Of a stretch of 64,000 bases of DNA, positions 27,764-37,667 are shown piece by piece (position 1 is the first letter of the stretch; every line of letters begins with the position of its first letter). The stretch comes from Desulfobacter hydrogenophilus (GTDB lineage Bacteria; Desulfobacterota; Desulfobacteria; Desulfobacterales; Desulfobacteraceae), in the NCBI RefSeq assembly GCF_004319545.1, contig NZ_CP036313.1, positions 4,714,501 to 4,778,500 of the forward strand. The letters run 5' to 3'. The position numbers were made by a program, and so were the translations under genes. The notes under the pieces were generated by a model. It was given only the letters and a program-made list of their open reading frames with translations, was not told where the DNA came from and did no database searches.

Positions 27764-28687
27764 ATGCCCCCTGTTATCCATGTTGACCATCTTTGCCACC
27801 GTTACGGCAACCGTTATATATATAAAGACCTGAATTTTTCCATTTCCCCTGGAAAGATATACGGCCTTTTAGGCAAAAACGGTGTGGGCAAAACCACATT
27901 GATCAAAATATTGATGGGTTTTTTGCGGCCGGTCTCCGGAACTTGCAAAGTGTTCAACGAACCTTCCCATGCCCTGACACCTGATGCCCGGGCCCGGATC
28001 GGGCTTTTATTTGAAGGCCATGTGGCCTATGAATTCCTGTCTATCTGTCAAATTGAAAAATTTTACGCTCCATTTTATCCTGACTGGGATACCGGTATCT
28101 ACTACCGGATGGTCGACAAATTAAATCTTCGCCCCAATCATCTTATCCGACAGATGTCCTGCGGCCAGCGTTCCCAGGTGGTATTAGGACTTTTAATGGC
28201 TCAGCAGCCGGAACTGCTGCTGCTCGATGACTATTCCATCGGGCTTGATGCCGGATACCGAAGACTTTTTCTGGACGAAATGCGTGAATATTCAGGCCAA
28301 GGGAACCGCACGGTATTTTTAACCTCCCATGTGATACAGGATATGGAAGATTTTGTGGATGAAGTGATCTTCCTTGAACGCGGCGGCCGCTTGATGGTCA
28401 CCTCCCTAGAACAGTTCAAAAATAGTTTTACCTGCTTCAGGCTGCCGGTTTCCACAAACAATGATACCCCCGGTATCTCCCAAAGCATAACCCGGGAACA
28501 GATGCTGAGCGCCTGCCCCATGCTGAAAAATATTGAAATCCATCATGATCACTGGGATCTGTTTACCTTTTCATCCGGCCGGAAACTTGCCGACGCGCTC
28601 AATCATATCAACATGCCCGGCAATCTTCTTGAACCGGTAGACTTAAGCCTTGAAGATGCATTTATCGGATATACGGGGAGATACTGA
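27764..28687 (+). CDS. ABC transporter ATP-binding protein
   Basis: A 307-aa ATPase with Walker A LLGKNGVGKTT, a degenerate signature MSCGQRSQV, Walker B LLLLDDYSIGLD (Asp rather than Glu as the last acid) and the switch His in LTSHVIQDMED. The start is ATG 27764, after AGGA; a longer frame from 27704 adds a Cys-rich, unlikely leader. Its stop overlaps the permease start. The missing catalytic Glu after Walker B would lower ATP hydrolysis or alter its coupling. The substrate is unknown. Confidence 0.85.
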   Translation: MPPVIHVDHLCHRYGNRYIYKDLNFSISPGKIYGLLGKNGVGKTTLIKILMGFLRPVSGTCKVFNEPSHALTPDARARIGLLFEGHVAYEFLSICQIEKFYAPFYPDWDTGIYYRMVDKLNLRPNHLIRQMSCGQRSQVVLGLLMAQQPELLLLDDYSIGLDAGYRRLFLDEMREYSGQGNRTVFLTSHVIQDMEDFVDEVIFLERGGRLMVTSLEQFKNSFTCFRLPVSTNNDTPGISQSITREQMLSACPMLKNIEIHHDHWDLFTFSSGRKLADALNHINMPGNLLEPVDLSLEDAFIGYTGRY

Positions 28688-29358
28688 TGATCCAGGCTAT
28701 TTTCAGAAAAGAATTTTTTAAAATCAGAGTGTTAACTCTTCTTACGCTGATCGTCCACATCTGCATTCTTTTGTATATCTATGTTTCCACACGCAGGCTG
28801 TTTATCCTGGATCATCCGGAGGTGGTCTGGTACCGGGTACTTCACCTGGGCCAGATTTATTATGGCACTTTAAAATATATTCCGCTTTTATCTGGTATTC
28901 TGATCGCCTGTTTTCAGTTTCTTCCGGAAATGTGGGGGGAGCGGTTCCGCCTTTCCCTTCATCTGCCCGTGTCCCCGGCGCTTGTGGCTCTGTCCCATCT
29001 TCTGGTGGGGATGACCGTTTATTGCGCATTGGCTCTGATCGATCTTTGGGGGCTTGGTCTGATTATGGGCCTGTTCTTTCCCTGGCAGGGTATAAAAATA
29101 AGTCTGTTAACCGCCCTGCCCTGGGCCATGGCCGGGGCTGCAGCCTATCTTGGCATGGCCCTGGCCATGCTTGAACCCGATTTTCGGCTCAAAGCGGTCA
29201 ACCTGATCATTACGGCCGGTGTGACAGGGCTTTACCTGCAAAATGTTGATCCCGGAGCATACGGCCCAAGCCTGGTGCTACTCATTGTGCCCCTAATATT
29301 ACTGATGCCGGCTGTGCTTTTACCGGTATTCAGATTTCGCTACAGAAGGGTGGGATAA
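28687..29358 (+). CDS. ABC transporter membrane subunit
   Basis: A 223-aa protein with six hydrophobic segments, encoded with a TGATG overlap to the ATPase and an ATAATG overlap to the next gene. It looks like an ABC-2-type half transporter (LPEMWGERFRLSLHLPVSP in the first coupling loop). Together with the ATPase it probably moves something out of, or within, the inner membrane rather than importing with a binding protein. Confidence 0.75.
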   Translation: MIQAIFRKEFFKIRVLTLLTLIVHICILLYIYVSTRRLFILDHPEVVWYRVLHLGQIYYGTLKYIPLLSGILIACFQFLPEMWGERFRLSLHLPVSPALVALSHLLVGMTVYCALALIDLWGLGLIMGLFFPWQGIKISLLTALPWAMAGAAAYLGMALAMLEPDFRLKAVNLIITAGVTGLYLQNVDPGAYGPSLVLLIVPLILLMPAVLLPVFRFRYRRVG

Positions 29359-30641
29359 TGAATCGCAATGCACTGGCTGTTTATTGTATTCTGGTCATAC
29401 TGGTGTCCGCTGTGTATCTGCCCATACTTTATGACAAAATTTTTATTGATGATGTTGAAAAAACACACCTGTTTTTGAGCCCTGTGAGCCAGGATTTTAT
29501 TTTAATGGAAAAAATTGTGGGAAAAGTGCCCGACGCTGCTAGAGGCTTTGCCTTTGACCACCACAGCAACCTTGCCTATATGAAAGCGGACGGCACCTAC
29601 GTGCCCCGCAAGGCATTTGAACGGCATCTGCCCTTTATTTATTATAAAAATATGGAAATCATAGGGGTTTTACCCATCACTTTAAACGGGCAGACATTTG
29701 ATAAAAAAACGATCAAGGCCCAGCGCCGGGTTCTGGAGATTAAGGCCAGGGACTTGGCTGACAGATATCCGGAAGTACCCTTCTATCCCCTGCTGGAATC
29801 CAACCCTGGTCAGGCCAGGCTTGTCTTTCCCGAAAACCGGTTTCGCATGACAGACAGTGATATGGAGTTTATCAATGCCGATGCCAATATTGTGGATACG
29901 GGGCTCACCGAAATGTACACCCATGCCCTTGAAAAAAAGGGATTTGTATTTCCTGCCCGGTCTGTGAACGGAAAATTTACCGTACTTAAACCCTTTGACG
30001 AAGGCGTGTTTCTTGTGGATCACAATTTTCATGTGTTTCATGTCAAACGGGTGGATGATAAACCTTCGATTGCTAAAACGCCTATTTCAACGGACTTGAA
30101 AATCCGGGCCATCAAGGTGTCGGAAAACAAACAGAAAAAATACTATGGTATGGCGCTTTCCGGGGACGGACGCATCTTTCTTTTAGGGTATAACAACTAC
30201 GGGTTGACCCCTGTCCCCCTGGCAGATTATGACCCGGACCGCATGGATTTAAAGTTGATTTTCAATCCTTTATACTGCACGGCAATTTATTCCGATGACA
30301 CCATCATCCGGGCCGTGGCCATGGATAAAAATTTTGTACCCATTAAAACCTTTGTCCACACCATGTCCCGGGCAACAATGACTGGTGCAGGAAAGGCCAG
30401 GGATCTGCTCTTTCCCTTTACCCTGAAACTTGGCACAACTTCAAGCTGCGGATATGTAACGGCCCGGGCCGTGCCCGGCACCATCTGGTCTCTGGCCGGC
30501 ATGGGCATATGTGTGCTGCTCTTTACCGGCGGTACAAAAACAGCTACTGGTCAATGGCCCGGTAGGTTACGAATAATCACTGTGGCCTTTACAGGCCTTT
30601 ACGGACTGATTGCCATGATTATCGCTGGGGTCAGTGAATAG
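29358..30641 (+). CDS. membrane-anchored periplasmic protein, DUF4857-like
   Basis: A 427-aa protein: one N-terminal membrane helix (about 7-25), a large extracytoplasmic domain of about 340 residues and two C-terminal helices (about 380-397 and 407-425). The outer domain has a repeat-like beta pattern (KKYYGMALSGDGRIFLLGYNN). It resembles DUF4857, which I recall next to such ABC genes; this is from memory, not a search. Tight coupling suggests a third subunit of the ABC system. Confidence 0.7.
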   Translation: MNRNALAVYCILVILVSAVYLPILYDKIFIDDVEKTHLFLSPVSQDFILMEKIVGKVPDAARGFAFDHHSNLAYMKADGTYVPRKAFERHLPFIYYKNMEIIGVLPITLNGQTFDKKTIKAQRRVLEIKARDLADRYPEVPFYPLLESNPGQARLVFPENRFRMTDSDMEFINADANIVDTGLTEMYTHALEKKGFVFPARSVNGKFTVLKPFDEGVFLVDHNFHVFHVKRVDDKPSIAKTPISTDLKIRAIKVSENKQKKYYGMALSGDGRIFLLGYNNYGLTPVPLADYDPDRMDLKLIFNPLYCTAIYSDDTIIRAVAMDKNFVPIKTFVHTMSRATMTGAGKARDLLFPFTLKLGTTSSCGYVTARAVPGTIWSLAGMGICVLLFTGGTKTATGQWPGRLRIITVAFTGLYGLIAMIIAGVSE

Positions 30642-30651
30642 GAGAAAAATA

Positions 30652-30840
30652 ATGATTGGAAACCTTATTGTCGTTTTAATTGTATTTTGTGCGGTTTTTT
30701 ACCTGTACCGGCACTGGAAAAAAATAAGTGATCCTGATTCCCCCTCATGTGGCGGATGCGGTGGATGCCAGGGCAGTAAACCAAACAACCGGAACACTAT
30801 TTTCAAATCCATGGAAGATGCAGAAAAAAAAGAGGAATAA
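30652..30840 (+). CDS. FeoB-associated Cys-rich membrane protein
   Basis: A 62-aa protein with one N-terminal membrane helix, then SCGGCGGCQGS, a cluster of three Cys on the cytoplasmic or stalk side, and a charged tail. This is the pattern of the small FeoB-associated proteins. AGGAG precedes ATG 30652. It may bind iron or link FeoB to partners. The next gene begins immediately after its stop. Confidence 0.88.
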   Translation: MIGNLIVVLIVFCAVFYLYRHWKKISDPDSPSCGGCGGCQGSKPNNRNTIFKSMEDAEKKEE

Positions 30841-31713
30841 ATGACACAATACATCAACGCCCATTTTCGTCTATCACACAAGTTTCTACTTTTTCTGGTC
30901 CCGGCACTGATCTGTTTTACGGCGGCCAGTGCATTGGCCCACACCCTTTATATCCAGCCCACCCGTTTTATGGCCGATAAAGGCAAATCCATCCCCTTCT
31001 TTTTCTGTTACGGCCACTTCATCCCTGTGGCGGATGGTATCCGTGGCAAAAAACTGAACAAGGTCCAGGTCATTGCACCTGACGGCCAGGCCCAAACCGT
31101 CGCGATTATGGACGGCAAAGGGCTGCATTCACACATGGTGGAATACAATGCCCCCGGTATCTGGGGTCTGACCGCTGAAACGACACCCGGGTATTACACC
31201 TTTTATAAGGATAAGAACGGCAAAGAACGGCATGCCATCAAATCCATTGACAAGATCAAAAACCGGCTGGGTGAAGTAATTAAAAGCTATTATTCCAAGC
31301 AATATGCCAAAACCTATGTTAGATGCGAGACCCCCACAGAGCCTTTCCCGGCCAACCTGGGCCTGCCCCTGGAATTGATACCTGTACAGAATCTATTTAA
31401 ATTGAAACCAGGGAGCACGCTGGAACTTGATGTGTACCTGGACGGCAAACCCTATACAGGTAAGGGAACATGGGATGCAACTTACATGGGATTCTCCACC
31501 CAGTCGGAGGACAATTTTTACCCGCAGACACCAGTTGAGGGGTCAAGGGTTTCCATTTCCCTGCCCAACCCAGGCAGATGGTTTATCCGTTATTTTATTA
31601 AAGTGGATGCCCCTGAACAGGATAAAGACAAATATCTTCAGATGAAGCTGACCACCTCTTTGACATTACAAATTGATAATGAACGCAAAACAGCCAAACC
31701 CAAATCCCATTAA
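30841..31713 (+). CDS. second periplasmic DUF4198-type protein
   Basis: 290 aa with a signal peptide (LLFLVPALICFTAASALAHT) and, as in the protein at 26783, a His right after the cleavage region (AHTLYIQPTRF). The body has HFIPVADG and a beta-rich tail. It starts on the base after the previous stop. Two such proteins in one iron locus suggest paired roles, possibly for different ligands or steps. Confidence 0.8.
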   Translation: MTQYINAHFRLSHKFLLFLVPALICFTAASALAHTLYIQPTRFMADKGKSIPFFFCYGHFIPVADGIRGKKLNKVQVIAPDGQAQTVAIMDGKGLHSHMVEYNAPGIWGLTAETTPGYYTFYKDKNGKERHAIKSIDKIKNRLGEVIKSYYSKQYAKTYVRCETPTEPFPANLGLPLELIPVQNLFKLKPGSTLELDVYLDGKPYTGKGTWDATYMGFSTQSEDNFYPQTPVEGSRVSISLPNPGRWFIRYFIKVDAPEQDKDKYLQMKLTTSLTLQIDNERKTAKPKSH

Positions 31714-31938
31714 ATCAGACGCCTGAATATTCATGCCTAACCGCACCGGCACAAGCCGGTCCCTGGTTCCGGGTGCCTTTTTATCCCATTTGCCGCATCC
31801 GGAACCAGTTAGGGTTTGATACACGCCTTTGCCAAAACATATTGACGCTATCACCCGGCTACATTATTCTGATCACGCTTCAAGCGGAAGCGGCCCCTGT
31901 CTTTATTTTACCGCTTTCGATATCAAAGGATTTGGTTC

Positions 31939-33444
31939 ATGCAAAAACGCTTTTTATTTCTGTCAGACATCCCCTGGCCGGGCCTCTGTCTGATTTTCAT
32001 TTTTATAACGCTGTTCACAGGCTGCAAAGCCGTGGGACCAGACTACAAACCGCCGGATCTTTTCCCTGAAGGGTCCTGGCATGCTCCCATGCAAAAGGGG
32101 GTGACCCAAGCACCGGCAGCCTCTGAAGAGCTGGCGCAATGGTGGACGGTACTCGATGACCCGGTGCTCACGGATCTGATTTCCCGTGCGGTTCAAAACA
32201 ACCTGGATGTGAAACTGGCCCTGGCGCGCATTCGCCAGTACCGGCTGCTTAAGGGAATTGAAGAGGCCGATAGACTGCCCACCGTTAATGCCTCGGGCGG
32301 GGCGTCCTGGACCGGTACCAGCAATGAGGACGGTACCGGCACGGTTTTGAAAACCTATAGCGCCGGACTGGATGCAAGCTGGGAAATTGACCTGTTCGGC
32401 CGGATCCAGCGATCCATTGAAGCCGCGGACGCAAGTCTTTCAGCCCAGCAAGAGGCGCTGCGGGATACTCTGATCAGTCTTGTTGGAGATCTTGCCGACA
32501 GTTACATTGATGTACGCACAGCCCAGATACGCCTGGATGTGGTCCGGCAGAACATTGACTCCCAGACCGAATCCTTCCAGCTCACCCAGTGGCAGTACCA
32601 GGCTGGCCTGACCGATGAACTGGATGTCCACCAGGCCCGGTACAGCCTGGAAAGTGCCAAAGCCCAGATTCCGGCCCTTGAATCCGTCCTGTCCGAGGCC
32701 ATGAACCGGGTGGCTGTGCTCTCGGGTCTTGCCCCCGGCACCCTGCACAAAAGCTTGGCATCCCCCACCCCCTTGCCCACCCTGCCGGGAACCATTGCCG
32801 TAGGACTTCCCGCAGATGCCCTGCGAAGGCGGCCCGATATCAGAGAGGCTGAATACGAACTCATTGCCCAGACCGCCCAGGTGGGGGTGGCTACGGCAGA
32901 TCTTTATCCTGAACTGACCCTGTCCGGTTCCATTGGTATGGATGCTTTAAGCCCTGCCGAACTCTTTGACAATATTTTAGATCCATCCCACTGGGCCCGG
33001 TCCCTGGCCGCAAGCCTGTCCCACACCCTGTTTGACGCCGGCAGTATCCGTAAAAATATCGAGGTTCAGAATTCTTTGCAGGAACAGGCCCTGATCCAGT
33101 ACGAATCTGCCATTCTGTCAGCCCTGGAAGAGGTGGAAAATGCCCTGCTGGCCTACGCCAAGGAGCAGACCCGGCTGGAACACCTGACCATTGCCGCCGA
33201 ACAGGCCTTGGCCGCCGAAGACCTGGCAAAAAAGAAATACGAATCCGGCCTGATTGATTTCAACACAGTGCTGACATCCCAGCAGACCGTGTTATCCTAT
33301 CAAAGTGATCTTGCCACAAGCCGGGGGACCTGTGTCTCCAATCTGATCACCCTTTACAAGGTCCTTGGCGGGGGCTGGACCCCGGTGGAATCTGATGCCC
33401 CAACAGGCGAACAAAACGAATCTGAAACACAACCAACCCCCTAA
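31939..33444 (+). CDS. outer membrane factor lipoprotein (TolC/OprM, NodT type)
   Basis: A 501-aa efflux outer-membrane channel. The lipobox LFTGCK places the lipid on Cys near residue 35. Two OEP repeats follow, with the typical LARIRQYRLL, DASWEIDLFGR and LRRRPDIREAEY segments. It is the first gene of a three-component exporter with the adaptor, ATPase and permease downstream. AAAGGA precedes the ATG. Confidence 0.93.
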   Translation: MQKRFLFLSDIPWPGLCLIFIFITLFTGCKAVGPDYKPPDLFPEGSWHAPMQKGVTQAPAASEELAQWWTVLDDPVLTDLISRAVQNNLDVKLALARIRQYRLLKGIEEADRLPTVNASGGASWTGTSNEDGTGTVLKTYSAGLDASWEIDLFGRIQRSIEAADASLSAQQEALRDTLISLVGDLADSYIDVRTAQIRLDVVRQNIDSQTESFQLTQWQYQAGLTDELDVHQARYSLESAKAQIPALESVLSEAMNRVAVLSGLAPGTLHKSLASPTPLPTLPGTIAVGLPADALRRRPDIREAEYELIAQTAQVGVATADLYPELTLSGSIGMDALSPAELFDNILDPSHWARSLAASLSHTLFDAGSIRKNIEVQNSLQEQALIQYESAILSALEEVENALLAYAKEQTRLEHLTIAAEQALAAEDLAKKKYESGLIDFNTVLTSQQTVLSYQSDLATSRGTCVSNLITLYKVLGGGWTPVESDAPTGEQNESETQPTP

Positions 33445-33460
33445 CATCTTTGGAGTTCCC

Positions 33461-34756
33461 ATGGATTTAACTGATGATATCAAGGCCACATTAAACGCCG
33501 GCTCCCGGAAAAAAAGCAAAAAGCGCATTTTCATAATTATCTTGATTCTGATTCTTGTCGCCGCAGGGACGTATTTTTTTCTGCTGTCCAAAGGCCCGCC
33601 AAGCGGCGGACCAGATGCTGGCATGTCTTTTAAGACGGCACCGGCCGCTGTCACCGATATTCACGTAACCGTGTCTGCCACAGGCACCCTGGAACCCACC
33701 AACGAGGTGGAGGTGGGCAGTGAGTTATCCGGCACCATCCAGGAGGTGTTCGTGGATTACAACGACCAGGTCACCGAAGGCCAGGTCCTGGCCCGGCTGG
33801 ATATCACGGATCTGCAGGCCCAGGTGCGTAAAAGCAAGGCGTCTCTGGCTGCAGCCCGGGCATCGGTGCGCCAGGCCCAGGCCACGGTGGATCAGACAGA
33901 CCGAAAATTAAAAAATCTGAAAAAAGTCCGGGAATTGAGCGGTGGCAAGGTGCCGGCCCAGACTGACATGGATGAAGCCCAGGCCAACTACACCCGGGCC
34001 GTAGCCGACCGGGCCAGTGCTGACGCCAGCGTGGCCGAAGTCCAGGCATCTTTGGACAGCACGTTAACCGAATTGTCCAAGGCAGACATTATCTCCCCTG
34101 TAAACGGGATTGTTCTGACCCGGGACATTGAAAAGGGCTCTACCGTGGCGGCCTCATTTGAGGCCCCGGTGCTCTTTACCCTGGCAGAAGACTTAACCAA
34201 AATGAAACTGAACGTGGATGTAGACGAAGCAGACATCGGTGTGGTCAAGGAAGGACTTTACGCCCACTTTACCGTGGATGCCTATCCCAAACGCAAATTT
34301 GCAGCAAAAATCCAGCAGGTCCGGTTTAATGCCACCACCACGGACGGAGTCGTTACCTATGAAACCATCATGACCTGTGACAACGCAGACTTAGCTTTGC
34401 GTCCGGGCATGACCGCCACGGCAGACATTATTGTTAAGCAGGCTGACCAGGTCTTGTCTGTTCCCAGTGCAGCCATGAGGTTCTCAATGCCCAAACCCGG
34501 GGAAAACAACAGCAAGCCATCGCTGTTAAGGATGTTCATGCCCGGACCGTCCAGACGCGGCAACCGGTCGGCCAAGCAGGTCACCATCACAGGCGGCAAA
34601 GATCAGGAGACCCTATGGATTCTGGATGCAAACAAACGGCCAAGGCCTGTGCCTGTCAAAGCGGGCTTAAGCGACGGGATTAACACCCAGATACTGAAAG
34701 GCGACATCACCCAAGGCACCCAAGTTATTGTCTCCGCGACCACAAAGGGCAAGTAA
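33461..34756 (+). CDS. macA: periplasmic adaptor protein, MacA-like
   Basis: A 431-aa membrane-fusion protein: one N-terminal helix (about 23-43), a lipoyl/barrel-sandwich domain (GTLEPTNEVEVGSELSG), a long helical hairpin (about 120-215) and a beta barrel. The start is ATG 33461, after GGAG; a longer overlapping frame is out of place. It links the OMF to the MacB-like pair. Confidence 0.9.
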   Translation: MDLTDDIKATLNAGSRKKSKKRIFIIILILILVAAGTYFFLLSKGPPSGGPDAGMSFKTAPAAVTDIHVTVSATGTLEPTNEVEVGSELSGTIQEVFVDYNDQVTEGQVLARLDITDLQAQVRKSKASLAAARASVRQAQATVDQTDRKLKNLKKVRELSGGKVPAQTDMDEAQANYTRAVADRASADASVAEVQASLDSTLTELSKADIISPVNGIVLTRDIEKGSTVAASFEAPVLFTLAEDLTKMKLNVDVDEADIGVVKEGLYAHFTVDAYPKRKFAAKIQQVRFNATTTDGVVTYETIMTCDNADLALRPGMTATADIIVKQADQVLSVPSAAMRFSMPKPGENNSKPSLLRMFMPGPSRRGNRSAKQVTITGGKDQETLWILDANKRPRPVPVKAGLSDGINTQILKGDITQGTQVIVSATTKGK

Positions 34757-34760
34757 CGCC

Positions 34761-35492
34761 ATGGCTGACAAAAAACATGCGTTGATCTCCCTGACCGGTG
34801 TCACCAAGGCCTACGGCAGCAACGAAGCAAGGATTTTTGCGTTACGCGGTATTGATCTGTCCATTGACTCCGGTGAATTTATTTCGGTGATGGGGCCGTC
34901 CGGCTCGGGAAAATCCACCTGCATGAACATCCTGGGATGCCTGGATACCCCCACATCGGGCCAGTATAAATTTGGCGGGGTTGAGGTCAGCCATATGAGC
35001 CGCAAGCAGCTGGCCACCCTGCGCCGGTTTTACCTGGGCTTTGTGTTCCAGGGATTTAACCTGCTTAACCGGACCACGGCCATGGAAAATGTGGAACTGC
35101 CCCTGGTGTACAGAGGCATTCCGCCAAAGAAACGAAAAACGTTGGCGCGCAAGGCACTTGAACAGGTAGGGCTTGCAGGACGTGAAGCCCACACCCCCGG
35201 CGAACTGTCCGGGGGACAGCAGCAGCGAGTGGCCATTGCCCGGGCCATTGCCACCACCCCTTCGGTATTATTTGCCGACGAGCCCACGGGCAACCTGGAC
35301 ACAGCCAGAAGCCATGAGATCATGGAACTTTTAAAACAATTGAACCGGGAACATAACATTACCGTGGTCATGGTCACCCATGAATCGGATATGGCCGCTT
35401 ACTCAGACCGGATCATTCACTTTGTGGACGGACAGGTGGCAGATGTTGAAAACGGACAGGCAGCGGCAGCAAAAGGAGGTCAGGACCGATGA
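34761..35492 (+). CDS. macB: ABC ATPase, MacB-type, separate polypeptide
   Basis: A 243-aa ATPase: Walker [10 protein letters not shown], signature [14 protein letters not shown], Walker B LFADEPTGNLD and switch His VTHESDMA. It matches the LolD/MacB ATPase group. ATG 34761 follows the adaptor stop by four bases. In many bacteria this domain is fused to the permease; here they are split, with a four-base overlap. Confidence 0.92.
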   Translation: MADKKHALISLTGVTKAYGSNEARIFALRGIDLSIDSGEFISVMGPSGSGKSTCMNILGCLDTPTSGQYKFGGVEVSHMSRKQLATLRRFYLGFVFQGFNLLNRTTAMENVELPLVYRGIPPKKRKTLARKALEQVGLAGREAHTPGELSGGQQQRVAIARAIATTPSVLFADEPTGNLDTARSHEIMELLKQLNREHNITVVMVTHESDMAAYSDRIIHFVDGQVADVENGQAAAAKGGQDR

Positions 35493-36694
35493 TCTGGAAC
35501 ACTTTTATCCTGGCATTGCGGGGTATCCGGCGTAATGTCATGCGCTCGGTGCTCACCATTTTAGGTATCATCATCGGCGTGGCCGCCGTGATTACTCTTG
35601 TGACCATCGGCAACGGCACCACGGCCCAGGTAACCCAGCAGATTGCTGCTATGGGTACCAATGTACTGCTTATTAACCCGGGCCAGCGCCGCGGTCCCGG
35701 CGGGGCAGCCAAGGCCCCGAGTTTCTCAATCAAAGATGTCCAGGCCATTGAGCGGCAGATCCATAATCTGTCCGGTGTGGCCCCGGCCGTATCCGCCTCT
35801 GCCGTGGCCGTGGTGGGCAACCAGAACTGGAGCACCAGCATTACCGGCACCACCAATGATTTCTTTACAGTCCGCAACTGGACCATAAAGGCCGGCCGCA
35901 CCTTTTCAGACAATGAGATCAGTGCCGGCCGCACCGTTTGCGTGGTGGGGGACACCATCCGGGAGAACCTGTTCGGCGACGTGGATCCTTTGGGACAAAA
36001 ACTGCGTCTGGGCAAGGTCTCCTGTCAGATCGTCGGCCTGTTGGAAGCCAAGGGCAACTCATCTATGGGTGGGGACCAGGATGATTGTGTGATCATGCCC
36101 ATGAAAGCAGTTCAGCGCCGGTTTTCCGGCAACAAAGACATCCCCTTTATTCAGGTGGCAGTAAAAAGCGACGCCTCCACCACCAAAGCGTCAGCCACTA
36201 TCCAGGCCCTTTTAAGAAAACGCCGGCACCTATCCGACAATGAAGAGGACAATTTCAGAATCATGGACACCAAGGAGCTTGCCACCATGCTCACCTCCAC
36301 CACCAAAACCATGACAGCCCTTCTCGGCGCCGTGGCAGCGGTGAGCCTTTTAGTCGGGGGCATAGGTATCATGAACATCATGCTGGTTTCCGTGACCGAA
36401 CGTACCCGGGAAATCGGCATCCGTCTTGCCATCGGCGCTTATGAACATGAAGTGCTGCTCCAATTTTTAGTGGAATCCGTGGTGCTCTCCTCCTTTGGCG
36501 GCATTTTTGGTATTATCCTGGCCCTGGCAGCCTCCTTTGGTGCCACAAAAATGCTGGCCATCCCCTTTGCCCCGGATATCTCCATCATCATTATTGCGTT
36601 TTTCTTCTCCGCCGCAGTGGGCGTGGTGTTCGGATATTTCCCGGCCCTGAAGGCGGCCCGCATGGATCCTATTGATGCTTTGCGCCATGAATAA
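35489..36694 (+). CDS. MacB-type permease
   Basis: A 401-aa FtsX-like permease: one N-terminal helix, a periplasmic MacB_PCD domain of about 220 residues, and three C-terminal helices with the GGIGIMNIMLVSVTERTREIGIRLAIGA motif split across the cytoplasmic loop. Four-base overlap with the ATPase. Exports a peptide, siderophore, macrolide or outer-membrane lipid component; the cargo is not evident. Confidence 0.93.
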   Translation: MIWNTFILALRGIRRNVMRSVLTILGIIIGVAAVITLVTIGNGTTAQVTQQIAAMGTNVLLINPGQRRGPGGAAKAPSFSIKDVQAIERQIHNLSGVAPAVSASAVAVVGNQNWSTSITGTTNDFFTVRNWTIKAGRTFSDNEISAGRTVCVVGDTIRENLFGDVDPLGQKLRLGKVSCQIVGLLEAKGNSSMGGDQDDCVIMPMKAVQRRFSGNKDIPFIQVAVKSDASTTKASATIQALLRKRRHLSDNEEDNFRIMDTKELATMLTSTTKTMTALLGAVAAVSLLVGGIGIMNIMLVSVTERTREIGIRLAIGAYEHEVLLQFLVESVVLSSFGGIFGIILALAASFGATKMLAIPFAPDISIIIIAFFFSAAVGVVFGYFPALKAARMDPIDALRHE

Positions 36695-36762
36695 CACGCC
36701 GAAAAGGTAAATCGTATAAATTGAGTTTCAAACAACGTAAAGGAGTAAAAAAAATAAGAACA

Positions 36763-37293
36763 ATGAATAAACCAATGCCGAATATCGGATTCAAGCTCAT
36801 GAGGCTTATGTTCAAGGTCCGTGATTGCCTTCGCCCCCGCTTGGATGTTTTGAAGGAAGCCGGAATAGAAAAGGGATTTTCCGTGTTGGATTTTGGCTGC
36901 GGACCAGGTGGCTACATTATGCCACTCGTAAATATAGTGGGCCCTTCCGGCAAAATTTATGCACTCGACATACATCCACTTGCCATTCACGAAGTCAAAA
37001 AAATGGCGTCACGCAAGGGGCTCGAAAACGTTGAGACCATCAAGTCCGATTGCAGCACTGGGCTCCAGGAAAAGGGTGTGGATACTGTTCTGTTATATGA
37101 TGTCTTCCACAATCTTGGTCGCCCCGATGAAGTCCTGCAAGAGATTCACAGGATATTGAAGCCTGGCGGCACCTTGTCGTTCAGTGACCACCATATGAAA
37201 GAAAAGGAAGTGCTCATGCGGCTGACTGATGCCGGAATGTTCAAATTCGTCAAAAAAGGCAAGACAACGTACAGTTTAACCAAAACCGACTGA
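36763..37293 (+). CDS. class I SAM-dependent methyltransferase
   Basis: About 176 aa. The SAM motif I is LDFGCGPGGY, with a following acidic LDIHP and the post-motif FSDHHM. Starts at ATG 36763; a TTG at 36721 is also possible. The fold is clear but the substrate is not. Its sequence style and AT content differ from the exporter before it. Confidence 0.82.
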   Translation: MNKPMPNIGFKLMRLMFKVRDCLRPRLDVLKEAGIEKGFSVLDFGCGPGGYIMPLVNIVGPSGKIYALDIHPLAIHEVKKMASRKGLENVETIKSDCSTGLQEKGVDTVLLYDVFHNLGRPDEVLQEIHRILKPGGTLSFSDHHMKEKEVLMRLTDAGMFKFVKKGKTTYSLTKTD

Positions 37294-37369
37294 CAGACGA
37301 AGCTTGAAAAGTTACCGAGTAAAGTCTAATGGGCTCAGCTAAAGGAGTCGGCTCTTGAGTCATTTAATT

Positions 37370-37540
37370 GATTCAGCTATTATAATGGCATATATAGACC
37401 GTTCTTTGAGTCCTGGTATTCTCAGCTTAAAAGCTGATCGTCAAAGATTGTGGACGATTGATGTAAACCGCAACTGGCGAGTCGTTTTTGAATTCAAAGT
37501 TTCTCCAACGCCGAAGTTGGGCAAATTAACAAGAACTTGA
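37370..37540 (+). pseudogene. RelE/HigB-type toxin remnant
   Basis: The frame reads LSLKADRQRLWTIDVNRNWR and VVFEFK, the conserved centre of HigB-family host-killing toxins, then runs into unrelated SPTPKLGKLTRT. The N-terminal half and the C-terminal strand are missing, and no antitoxin gene follows. It is probably inactive. Confidence 0.6.
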
Positions 37541-37667
37541 TCATCGAATAAAAGAACTTGATGAGCCAAAAACAGCCCTCCTTTTATTCAAAACTTTTAA
37601 ACTCCATAGCATTCTATGGGCTTGCAGCCCATAATGCTTGAATCTATCAAAGGTATAAATCAAGCCC

